Source: Desulfovibrio legallii
Lineage (GTDB): Bacteria; Desulfobacterota; Desulfovibrionia; Desulfovibrionales; Desulfovibrionaceae
Reading direction: 5' to 3'
Length of the DNA: 64,000 nucleotides
Assembly: GCF_004309735.1 (NCBI RefSeq)
Contig: NZ_SIXC01000001.1
Location: 62,723 to 126,722 of the forward strand
In this document: positions 50,950 to 58,082 of the stretch, piece by piece
How positions within the stretch are numbered: position 1 is the stretch's first letter
How the letters are laid out: each line of letters begins with the position of its first letter
Program-made: the position numbers and the translations under genes
Notes under the pieces: generated by a model
The model's database searches: none
What the model was told of the DNA's origin: nothing
What the model saw: the letters and a program-made list of their open reading frames with translations, nothing else

Positions 50950-51095
50950 AGCAGATTACCTTTGAGAATATGTATTCTCAAAGGTGAAAACACGCTCGTT
51001 CCGGCGCTTAACCGCGCAAATAAATTGCGCTTGCGCCTCCACGGCGGGCGGTTGCTTACGCAACCACCAGGGCATTTCAAAAGTTAAATGCCCTA
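50947..51095 (+). repeat. Dispersed palindromic repeat, copy C (149 bp, complete)
   Basis: This is a clean short-form copy. TAGAGCAGATTACC leads into the palindrome TTTGAGAATATGTATTCTCAAA with ACC/GGT outside, then CGCTCGTTCCGGCGCTTAAC, GCGCTTGCGCCTCCACGG, CGGGCGGTTGCTTACG, and AGGGCATTT-8 bases-AAATGCCCT at the right end. Its first three bases are the ftsZ stop codon. Confidence 0.85.
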
Positions 51096-51116
51096 AGTCT
51101 GCTCATGAATAAGGCC

Positions 51117-51140
51117 CGGCGGCCGCGCTGGCGGCCGCCG
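51117..51140. repeat. GC-rich perfect hairpin downstream of ftsZ
   Basis: CGGCGGCCGC and GCGGCCGCCG form a 10-bp perfect stem with loop GCTG. No T run follows, so intrinsic termination is doubtful. Between here and 51360 no gene or motif was recognised. Confidence 0.5.
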
Positions 51141-51361
51141 AGACAAAAGCCCGCGAGCCTTGGGGTGGGGTTGCGGTGGGCAGGGCCGTCTGGATTGGCG
51201 GGTTTGCGCACGGGAATGTCAGAAAAAGTCTTTTTGTTCGCTGCGTTGCACCGCTTTTGACGGTGGCTCCTTGGCCTTCAGGGATGCGGTGGGCGTTCGG
51301 CTGTGGACGCACCTTTAGCCGCAATTCTGCAGCGGTGCCAATATATACAAATTTTACCACT

Positions 51362-51421
51362 TTTCAGGGCTCGCCTCTTCGGCCCTGAAATGCCCGCCGG
51401 GAGGCCCATTGGGGGCCTCCC
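51362..51421. repeat. Two tandem hairpins in the ftsZ-hypE gap
   Basis: TTTCAGGGC/GCCCTGAAA (51362-51390) and GGGAGGCCC/GGGCCTCCC (51399-51421) lie side by side. CTTTTCAGGGC from the first recurs as a direct repeat at 51443-51453. They are untranslated and the function is unknown. Confidence 0.5.
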
Positions 51422-51424
51422 AGT

Positions 51425-51447
51425 GCGGGGCGTTACGCTCCGCTTTT
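51425..51447 (+). terminator. Intrinsic terminator in the ftsZ-hypE gap
   Basis: GCGGGGCG-TTA-CGCTCCGC (8 bp, one G-T pair) is followed by TTTT at 51444-51447. It reads in the direction of ftsZ, although 476 bp beyond its stop. It could end a longer ftsZ transcript or an unrecognised RNA. Confidence 0.55.
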
Positions 51448-51558
51448 CAGGGCAAGCGTTCCCCCTGCGGATCGCTATGTTCCTTTCTTTGAGATAGCCC
51501 ATAAAACCTGCAGGCTGGCCGCCCAAGGTGACAGGTGCGGTTCGCAGGGTAAGGGGAT

Positions 51559-52563
51559 TCAGCAGATGCGGGGCAGTTGCGCGCCTTCCAGCATGCCCAA
51601 CAGGCGGCGGCCCCCGATGCGGGTGGTCAGGGTCACCTGGGCTTTGCCTGCAGTCACCGTACCTACGCGAGCGGCCTCCAGCCCATAGGGCGAGCGGCGC
51701 ATGGCCGCCAGGGCGGTCTCGGCGCGGTCTTCCGGCAAAATGCAGATACATTTGCCTTCATTGGCCAGATAGAGCGGGTCAAGCCCCAGGAAGGAGCAGC
51801 CGCCGCGCACGCTTTCGTGAACAGGGATGCTGGCTTCATCCAGCTCGATGCCCACCTGGGATTGTTCGGCGATTTCGTTGAGCGTAGTGGCCAGGCCGCC
51901 GCGCGTAGGGTCGCGCAGCACATGCACCTGACCCGCCGCAGCAATGATGTCGGCGATCATATGATTGAGGGGGGCAGAATCTGACGCCACGTCGCTGAGA
52001 AAGGAGAGCCCTTCACGGCTGCCCATGACGGTCAGGCCGTGGTCGCCCAGCGCGCCGCTCACCAGTACGGCGTCGCCGGGACGGGCATTGTGCCCCGAAG
52101 GCGGCGGGGCGGCAAAGACCGTGCCCACTCCTGTAGTATTAATAAATATTTTGTCGCACGCGCCGCGCGGCACCACCTTGGTGTCTCCGGTGACGATGGA
52201 CACGCCCGCAGCCCTGGCCGCCGTGCCCATGTCCGCTGCTACGCGCTCCAGCACGTCCAGAGGCAGGCCTTCCTCCAGAATGAAGCCGCAGCTCAGGTAG
52301 CGGGGTCGCGCGCCCAGCATGGACACGTCGTTAACCGTGCCGTGCACGGCCAGACTGCCGATGCTGCCGCCGGGGAAGAAGAGCGGCGTCACGGTATAGG
52401 TATCGGTGCTCATGGCCAGCGGGCCGTCCAGATCCTCCAGCAGGGCGGCGTCGTCCAGCCGTTCCAGCAGGGGGTTGGCGAAATGCCGCAGAAAACACTG
52501 CGCCACCAGGCGCTGCGAGGCGCGTCCGCCGCTGCCCGCATCCAGAAGAAGACAGGTCTCCAT
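51559..52563 (-). CDS. hypE: Hydrogenase maturation carbamoyl dehydratase HypE
   Basis: HypE receives a carbamoyl group from HypF on its C-terminal Cys and dehydrates it to the cyanide ligand of the NiFe site. The 334 residues begin with LLLDAGSGGRASQRL and include DTYTVTPLFFPGGSIG, the GDTKVVPRG motif and LRDPTRGGLATTLNEIA. They end in PRIC, the functional C-terminal cysteine. Its ATG overlaps the hypD stop by one base (TAATG). No hydrogenase structural genes are in the window. Confidence 0.96.
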   Translation of the reverse strand: METCLLLDAGSGGRASQRLVAQCFLRHFANPLLERLDDAALLEDLDGPLAMSTDTYTVTPLFFPGGSIGSLAVHGTVNDVSMLGARPRYLSCGFILEEGLPLDVLERVAADMGTAARAAGVSIVTGDTKVVPRGACDKIFINTTGVGTVFAAPPPSGHNARPGDAVLVSGALGDHGLTVMGSREGLSFLSDVASDSAPLNHMIADIIAAAGQVHVLRDPTRGGLATTLNEIAEQSQVGIELDEASIPVHESVRGGCSFLGLDPLYLANEGKCICILPEDRAETALAAMRRSPYGLEAARVGTVTAGKAQVTLTTRIGGRRLLGMLEGAQLPRIC

Positions 52564-53654
52564 TATCGCTCCGAATATTTGTAGTAGGCGGCGCAACTGC
52601 CCTCGGTGGAAACCATGCAGGGGCCTACCGGGGTGGCGGGTGTACACTTTTTGCCGAAGAGGGGGCAGTCCGGCGGGGCCATGCGGCCGCGCAGTACGTC
52701 GCCGCAACGGCAGCCCGGCAGGGGGGGCACCTCCGGCAGGGTCACGTCCAGGCGGGCCATGGCGTCCAGGTCGGCAAAGTCCGGCCGCAGTTTAAGCCCG
52801 CTCTGCGGGATGCGCCCGATGCCCCGCCACAGGGCGTCCGTCGGCTCAAAAACCTGTTCCATCAAGGCGCGGGCCCGGGGATTGCCCGCGTCGTCCACCG
52901 CGCGGGGGTAAGCGTTGACCACCGCCGCTGTGCCGTCCCGCCGTTGTTCAGCCATAAGGCAGAGGGCCAGCAGGATGTCCGCCGGCTGAAACCCGCCCAC
53001 CACGCCGGGCACATGGTAGTCCCGCGCCAGAAAGGCGTAGGGCTCCAGCCCCAGGATGGTGGAAACGTGCCCCGGCAGCAAAAAGGCCTCAATGCCGCAC
53101 TGACTGTCGTCCAGCAGGGTGCGCAGGGCGGGAGGCACCAGCTTGTGCAGGGAAAGCACGCAGAAGTTCCGTATCTTGCGCTGACGCGCCGTAAGCAGAG
53201 TGGCCGCCACGGTGGGGGCTGTGGTTTCAAAGCCGATGCCCAGAAAGACCACCGTGCTCTCCGGATTGGCCGCGGCCACGTTGAGGGCGTCCAGCGGGGA
53301 GTAGACGATTTCTACCCGCGCGCCCTGGGCCTGGGCGTGCTTGAGACTTTTGCCGCCGGGGCCGGGCACGCGCAGCAGATCTCCGAAAGTGGTCAGGATG
53401 ACTCCGTCACGCCCGGCCAGGTCCAGAAAGGCGGCCACTTCCGCGTCGTGGGTAACGCAGACGGGACAGCCCGGTCCGGAAAGGTGCGTGACCGATGCGG
53501 GCAGCAGCGAACGCAGGCCGCTTTGGAAAATGGCCACCGTATGTGTGCCGCAAACCTCCATAAAGCGTAGCGTGCGGCCGTCCAGCGCCCGCGTCAGGCG
53601 TTGCAGCAGGGCGTGGCAGAGCTGCGGATCCTGAAAGGCGTTTTCCAGTTCCAT
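52563..53654 (-). CDS. hypD: Hydrogenase maturation iron-sulfur protein HypD
   Basis: HypD is the scaffold on which Fe(CN)2CO is assembled with HypC. The 363-residue protein has MEVCGTHTVAIFQSGLRSLL, LSGPGCPVCVT, GIGFETTAPT, LPGHVSTILG, and the cysteine-rich end GCRCGDVLRG...CPLFGKKCTP...GPCMVSTEGSC, which binds a 4Fe-4S cluster. The ATG at 53654 follows AAAGGG at 7 bases; an ATG 21 bases upstream lacks a ribosome binding site. Confidence 0.96.
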   Translation of the reverse strand: MELENAFQDPQLCHALLQRLTRALDGRTLRFMEVCGTHTVAIFQSGLRSLLPASVTHLSGPGCPVCVTHDAEVAAFLDLAGRDGVILTTFGDLLRVPGPGGKSLKHAQAQGARVEIVYSPLDALNVAAANPESTVVFLGIGFETTAPTVAATLLTARQRKIRNFCVLSLHKLVPPALRTLLDDSQCGIEAFLLPGHVSTILGLEPYAFLARDYHVPGVVGGFQPADILLALCLMAEQRRDGTAAVVNAYPRAVDDAGNPRARALMEQVFEPTDALWRGIGRIPQSGLKLRPDFADLDAMARLDVTLPEVPPLPGCRCGDVLRGRMAPPDCPLFGKKCTPATPVGPCMVSTEGSCAAYYKYSER

Positions 53655-53742
53655 GGCATTCCCTTTGTTCAGCATTCAAAAACTGTTGACCACTGCCGCC
53701 ACCTTCGGCCAAAGCGCACTGAGCCCATATGGTTCTTTTTAA

Positions 53743-53879
53743 GATTGCAATGCCCTGGCGGTTGCGTAAACAGCCTCCCGCCGTGGAGGCCGCAAGCGCT
53801 ATGTATTTGCGCGCTTAAGTGCCGGAACGAGCGTGCCGTAACCTGTGAGCGTGCCTATTCTCACAGGTAAGCTGCTCTC
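53743..53879 (-). repeat. Dispersed palindromic repeat, copy E
   Basis: On the minus strand it reads GAGAGCAGCTTACC, then ACCTGTGAG and CTCACAGGT as the stem, GGCACGCTCGTTCCGGC, GCGCAAATACATAGCGC, and GCCAGGGCATTGC. The outermost CCCTA end is lost. The stem differs from other copies by a paired change, T-A to G-C. It lies 44 bases beyond the argC stop, in the gap of about 270 bp before hypD; nothing else was seen there. Confidence 0.8.
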
Positions 53880-53923
53880 GTGCGCGGCGGCCCTGGCCTT
53901 TTGCCGCTGCAAATGTGCCGCGC

Positions 53924-54979
53924 TTACGGCAGTGGGGCCAGATTATTGAGCCCTGCCTCCACCGGCAGGCCGCACATGAGATTGGCGTTGGCCAGGGCCT
54001 GGCCGGAAGCGCCGCGGCAGAGGTTGTCAATGGCCGAAAGAATGATCAGCCGTCCGGTGCGCGGGTCCACCACCAGGCCCAGGTCGCAGAACATGCTGCC
54101 GCGCACATAGCGCGTTTCCGGCAGCGCCCCCTTGGGCAGGATGCGGACCCAGGGACTATGGCTCCAGGTTTCGGTATAGACTGCGCGCACGGCGTCCAGA
54201 TCCATACGCGGGTCTTTGAGCCGGGTATAGATGGTAGCGAGGATGCCCCTGTTGGTGGGCAGCAGGTGGGTATTGAAGGAAAGGCGTACGTCCTGTCCGG
54301 CCAGAAGGGAGATTTCCTGCTCGATTTCCGGCGTATGCCGGTGGGTGGGCAGGCCGTAGGCACGGAAGTTGTCCGAAACTTCGGAAAACAGCGTGGGCAC
54401 AGCGGCCTTGCGGCCCGCGCCCGTGGCTCCGGATTTGGCGTCCACCACCAGGTCGTCGCAGTGGACGAGGTTGTTTTTGACCGCAGCATAGAGCCCCAGA
54501 ATTGTGGCCGTGGGGTAGCAGCCGGGATTGGCCACCAGGCTGGTGCGGGCAATGTCCGCGCCGTAGAGTTCAGGCAGGCCGTAGACGGCCTTGTGCAGCA
54601 GGTCGGTACAGACGTGTTCGCGCTTGTACCAGGCTGCATAGGTGGCCGGGTCGCGCAGGCGGAAGTCGGCGGAAAGATCCACCACCTTTACGCCGGCGCG
54701 CAACAGGGGCTCAGCCATATCCATGGCTGTGCCGGCGGGCACGGCCAGGAAGACCACCTCGCAGAGCTCCGCCGCTTTTTGTGGGTCAAAGGTGCTGATG
54801 ACCACATCCGCGCCGGGCAGATGTTCCAGAAATGGGTAGTAGGATCCCAGACGACGGCCTGCCTCGGCCCGGGAACAGGCCATGCCCAGGCGCATGGACG
54901 GATGCCCCGCCAGCAGGCGCGCCAGCTCCATGCCCGCATACCCGGTAATGCCCACCAAACCCACGGAAATCACTTTCAT
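53924..54979 (-). CDS. argC: N-acetyl-gamma-glutamyl-phosphate reductase
   Basis: ArgC reduces N-acetylglutamyl phosphate to the semialdehyde with NADPH in arginine synthesis. The 351 residues begin VGLVGITGYAGMELARLLAGHP. The catalytic-Cys motif is NPGCYPTATILGL; other motifs are HRHTPEIEQE and the C-terminal GASGQALANANLMCGL. No other arg gene is nearby. It is preceded by a terminator of the DUF1844 gene, so it needs its own promoter within 54980-55062, where none is obvious. Confidence 0.97.
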   Translation of the reverse strand: MKVISVGLVGITGYAGMELARLLAGHPSMRLGMACSRAEAGRRLGSYYPFLEHLPGADVVISTFDPQKAAELCEVVFLAVPAGTAMDMAEPLLRAGVKVVDLSADFRLRDPATYAAWYKREHVCTDLLHKAVYGLPELYGADIARTSLVANPGCYPTATILGLYAAVKNNLVHCDDLVVDAKSGATGAGRKAAVPTLFSEVSDNFRAYGLPTHRHTPEIEQEISLLAGQDVRLSFNTHLLPTNRGILATIYTRLKDPRMDLDAVRAVYTETWSHSPWVRILPKGALPETRYVRGSMFCDLGLVVDPRTGRLIILSAIDNLCRGASGQALANANLMCGLPVEAGLNNLAPLP

Positions 54980-55062
54980 GTCATATCCCTTTGGAACGTC
55001 GGTTGCGAACGTCGGCGCGCCCTGCGGCGGCGTAACCGTGGCGAGGGCGCTTTTTCAGTACA

Positions 55063-55083
55063 AAAAATCCCCGTCGCGGGGGC
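55063..55083 (-). terminator. Intrinsic terminator after DUF1844 gene
   Basis: On the minus strand CCCCG-CGA-CGGGG is followed by a T run of six. It lies just after the stop at 55091 and separates this gene from argC. Confidence 0.75.
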
Positions 55084-55090
55084 AGGGCCG

Positions 55091-55390
55091 TCAGCGACCA
55101 CTGCAGTCCGGGCCGCAACGGATAACGAACTTCATGCGCAGTTCATAGAGCAGGCTTTCCAGCAGCTTGCTTTCCTGCTCGTCCAGACATTTTTCGGTCT
55201 TGCGTCGCAGCATTTCCAGCACGTCGATACTGTGCCGGGCCAGGGGCAGGTCTGTTTCCGTCTGTCCGGTTTCAGGATTGGGCACCTCGCCGAGCTGCAC
55301 CAGCGCCGATGAAGCCAGAGAAATGACAAAGGTGGAGAAGGTCACTTCAGGCATGGGACCGGCAGAGCAGCCACAGTTTTTTTCAGTCAT
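55091..55390 (-). CDS. DUF1844 family small protein
   Basis: The 99-residue cytoplasmic protein has the family core TFSTFVISLASSALVQLGEV, then the proline/aspartate turn and HSIDVLEMLRRKT...KLLESLLYELRMKFV. Cysteines at both ends (NCGCS, CGPDC) could bind metal, but this is not a family feature that I can confirm. The function is unknown. It is flanked by terminators on both sides and appears to be transcribed alone. Confidence 0.85.
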   Translation of the reverse strand: MTEKNCGCSAGPMPEVTFSTFVISLASSALVQLGEVPNPETGQTETDLPLARHSIDVLEMLRRKTEKCLDEQESKLLESLLYELRMKFVIRCGPDCSGR

Positions 55391-55474
55391 GACGGACTCC
55401 TGGCGCGCTGGCCGCGCGCTGTTGCCCCTGCCCTCCGCCGGGATCGGATCTGGCCGGACGGGCGACGGGTCTGA

Positions 55475-55519
55475 GAAAAAAGACGCTACTGCCGCGCCTC
55501 AAAGCCTTGCGGAAGCGTC
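55475..55519 (-). terminator. Intrinsic terminator for the aminotransferase run
   Basis: On the minus strand GACGCT...CCGC pairs with GCGG...AGCGTC with an internal mismatch, and a run of six T follows. It lies directly beyond repeat copy D, so minus-strand transcripts would include the repeat. The remaining part of 55391-55474 shows nothing. Confidence 0.65.
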
Positions 55520-55520
55520 A

Positions 55521-55669
55521 TAGAGCAGACTACTTTTGAGAATAGGTATTCTCAACGGTTATGGCCCGCGCGTTCCGGCGTTTATCCGCGCAAAGACATC
55601 GCGCTTGCGTTTCCACGGCGGGCGTCTGCTCACGCAACCGCCAGGGCATTTCAAAGGTGTAATGCCCCA
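55521..55669 (+). repeat. Dispersed palindromic repeat, copy D (149 bp)
   Basis: It runs from TAGAGCAGACTAC to AATGCCCCA and has exactly the length of copy C. It contains TTTTGAGAATAGG and TATTCTCAACGG (one arm slightly decayed), GCGCGTTCCGGCG, CATCGCGCTTGCG, CACGGCGGGCG and CGCCAGGGCATTTC. It lies between two minus-strand genes, 29 bp beyond the aminotransferase stop. Confidence 0.85.
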
Positions 55670-55698
55670 GCGGGTTTCCCCCAAGCTGCCGCCGGGGG

Positions 55699-56883
55699 TC
55701 AGCGGCATACGGGCGGCAGGGGCACGCCCGGTCCGTCCTTGAGGGCCGCGCGGTAGGCTGCCAGGGACTGTTCCAGATAGTCGCGCGCGCCGCTGAAGCC
55801 GCCTGTTTCCGCCAGGCTGCGGTTGAGGGCATAGAGCCCCGCCGCCACATCGGCCCAGTCCACCCAGCCCATGTGGCCGATGCGCACCATACGGCCCTTG
55901 TATTGGTCCTGCCCGCCGGCCATGCAGATGCCGAATTCCTCCTGCGCGCGGCGCAGCACAGCTCCGCCGTCCACGCCCGGAGGCAGCAGTACGCTGGTGA
56001 CACCCCAGGAGAAATGGCTTTTGGCAAAAAGCTCCAGCCCCATGACGCTGACGCCCGTGCGGGCCATCATGGTCAGGGCCCACTGTTTGGCGTAGAGGGC
56101 CTCCAGGCCGTTTTCCAGCAGCAGGGCCAGGCTTTCCTCCAGGGCCACCAGCAGGTTGATGGCAGGGGTGAACAGGGTTTGCCCCTGCTCCACCTTTGCT
56201 TTCTCTTTGGGCAGGTTGAAATAGAAACAGCCGGTGACGGTGGCGGCGGCCTTTTCCCAGCCGCGCGGAGAAAGAGCCAGCAGGGCCAGGCCAGGGGGCA
56301 GCAGCAGTCCTTTCTGTGAGCCCGTCACCAGGCAGTCGATGCCCCATTGATCCATGGGACAGGGGGCCAGGCCCACGGCCGAGATGCCGTCCACCAGCAG
56401 CAGGGCGGGGCTCTTACGGGTGACGGCGGCGATTTCGCGCACGGGATGGAGCACGCCCGTGGAGGTTTCGGAGTGCTGTACCAGCACGCCGACAATAGCC
56501 GGGTCTGCGGCCAAAGCGTCGGCCACGTCCTGCGGTTCCACAGCCTTGCCCCAGGGCACGCTGACCGTGACCACCTCCAGCCCGCGCGAGACGGCGATTT
56601 CACGCCAGCGCTGGCCGAACTTGCCTCCTTCCACCACCAGCACCTTTTCGCCGGGGGCAAACAGGTTGTACACGGCGGCGGTCATGGCGCCCGTGCCGGA
56701 AGAGGTCAGGGGCAGCACTGTCCCCGCAGTGCCGAAAAGGGTCCGCAAGCCTTCCTGCACACGTCCCATAATGGCCATAAATTCGCTTTTGCGGTGGTGG
56801 ATCATGTCCTTGGCCAGGGCAAGACGAACCCTTTCGGGCAGAGGCGTGGGGCCGGGGGTGAGCAGGCGAACTTTGTTCAACAT
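55699..56883 (-). CDS. Class V aminotransferase (serine/alanine--glyoxylate type)
   Basis: The 394-residue PLP enzyme resembles alanine-glyoxylate and serine-pyruvate aminotransferases. It starts LLTPGPTPLPERV, has the PLP-phosphate region TSSGTGAMTAA, DGISAVGLAPCPMD, and the PLP-binding lysine in VTGSQKGLLLPPG. The exact substrates cannot be fixed from sequence; roles in serine or glyoxylate metabolism are both possible. The ATG at 56883 follows AAGGA. The gap to the methyltransferase gene upstream is 16 bp, so it probably belongs to the same run. Confidence 0.87.
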   Translation of the reverse strand: MLNKVRLLTPGPTPLPERVRLALAKDMIHHRKSEFMAIMGRVQEGLRTLFGTAGTVLPLTSSGTGAMTAAVYNLFAPGEKVLVVEGGKFGQRWREIAVSRGLEVVTVSVPWGKAVEPQDVADALAADPAIVGVLVQHSETSTGVLHPVREIAAVTRKSPALLLVDGISAVGLAPCPMDQWGIDCLVTGSQKGLLLPPGLALLALSPRGWEKAAATVTGCFYFNLPKEKAKVEQGQTLFTPAINLLVALEESLALLLENGLEALYAKQWALTMMARTGVSVMGLELFAKSHFSWGVTSVLLPPGVDGGAVLRRAQEEFGICMAGGQDQYKGRMVRIGHMGWVDWADVAAGLYALNRSLAETGGFSGARDYLEQSLAAYRAALKDGPGVPLPPVCR

Positions 56884-56899
56884 GACGCTTCCTTGTTGT

Positions 56900-58081
56900 T
56901 TATGGGCCCACCTGGGCGATATAGCATTTAAGGTACGCCGTTTCCGGCATGGCGGCCTGAACGGGGTGGTCCGGTCCCTGACCTCCCGCAAACAGCAGCC
57001 GGGTATGCAGTTTGCTCTTGGCGGCGGCCTGCGTCAAGCAGTCGCGCAGTTCTTGCGCCTCCAGATGGTGCGAACAGGAGGAGCTGGCCAGCACGCCGCC
57101 GGGTTTGAGCAGGGATACGGCCAAAACTGCGGCCTGGCGGTAGGCGGCCAGCCCCTGCGCTCTGTCCTTGCGGCGTTTGATGAAGGCGGGCGGATCCAGA
57201 CTGATGCAGCCAAAGCGGCGGCCCGTTTCACGCAGTTCACGCAAGACTTGGAAGGCGTCGCCGCAGAGGGCCTGGGCCGCGCAGTGCGGCGCGTTGGCGG
57301 CGGCATTGGTCAGGGCGTAGTCCAGAGCAGGGCGGGCCGCGTCCACAAAGGTCACCGAAGCCGCGCCCGCGGCGGCGGCCGTTACGCCAAAGCCGCCCAC
57401 ATAGCTAAAAATATCCAATACGTCCGCGCCCTTGGCATAGCGCGCCAGCTCCCGTCGGTTGCGTCGCTGGTCATAGAACCAGCCGGTTTTCTGCCCCGTG
57501 ACGCAAGGGGCCAAGAAGCGGCAACCGTTTTCCGGCACTTCCAGCGCCTCCGGCGCCTGGCCCCAGGCGGCGACGGCGCGGTCAAGCCCCTCCAGGGCGC
57601 GGGCGGGTAGGTCATTATCCCAAAGAATGGAGGTCGGGGCGAGCAGATCGTGCAAGCAGGCTTCCAGGGCTTCCTTACGGCGCTCCATGCCGGCGGTGGT
57701 AAGCTGTACGGTGAGGTGCCCGTCAAAACGGTCCAGAACCAGGCCGGGCAAAAAATCGCCTTCACCGTGGCAGAGGCGGTACCAGGGTGCGGCGTAGAGC
57801 CGCTCGCGCAGGGCCAAAGCCGCTGTCAGGCGGGAACGCAGCAAGGCCGCATCCAGCTCGGTTTCCGGGCGACGGCTGTAAAGACGCGCGCAGATGAGCG
57901 AGGCGGGATTGACGTACACGCTGCCCAGGGGTGCGCCCCGCGCGTCGCAGAGGGTGGCCGCCTCGCCGGGTTCAAAACTGGGAAGGGGGCTTTTGCTCCC
58001 GTCCACCTCGTTGCCGAAGACCCAGAGGTGCCCGGCCCGCAGACGGCGGTCTTCATGTTTTTTCAGCCAGAGCTTGCGCAT
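56900..58081 (-). CDS. rlmI: RlmI-like 23S rRNA methyltransferase
   Basis: The 393-residue SAM-dependent methyltransferase has an N-terminal PUA domain (about 1-75, with RLRAGHLWVFGNEV). The RlmI-type middle domain has GLVLDRFDGHLTVQL, and the Rossmann domain has VLDIFSYVGGFGVTAAAAG and the catalytic-type DPPAFIKRRKD. In E. coli RlmI methylates C1962 of 23S rRNA; the same target is inferred here. It starts one base after the stop of the upstream membrane-protein gene. Confidence 0.88.
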   Translation of the reverse strand: MRKLWLKKHEDRRLRAGHLWVFGNEVDGSKSPLPSFEPGEAATLCDARGAPLGSVYVNPASLICARLYSRRPETELDAALLRSRLTAALALRERLYAAPWYRLCHGEGDFLPGLVLDRFDGHLTVQLTTAGMERRKEALEACLHDLLAPTSILWDNDLPARALEGLDRAVAAWGQAPEALEVPENGCRFLAPCVTGQKTGWFYDQRRNRRELARYAKGADVLDIFSYVGGFGVTAAAAGAASVTFVDAARPALDYALTNAAANAPHCAAQALCGDAFQVLRELRETGRRFGCISLDPPAFIKRRKDRAQGLAAYRQAAVLAVSLLKPGGVLASSSCSHHLEAQELRDCLTQAAAKSKLHTRLLFAGGQGPDHPVQAAMPETAYLKCYIAQVGP

Positions 58082-58082
58082 G

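Noticed and set aside
51103-51388. Small open frames on both strands in the ftsZ-hypE gap
   Set aside because: No ribosome binding site, no family, and they run through hairpins; they are better explained as non-coding.
51170-51540. Possible 6S RNA, SRP RNA or riboswitch
   Set aside because: I looked for the 6S central bubble, the SRP tetraloop region and common riboswitch cores and found no convincing match.
50947-55669. CRISPR array as explanation of the repeated palindromes
   Set aside because: Copies are kilobases apart, 149 bp long, in both orientations, with no spacer pattern and no cas genes.
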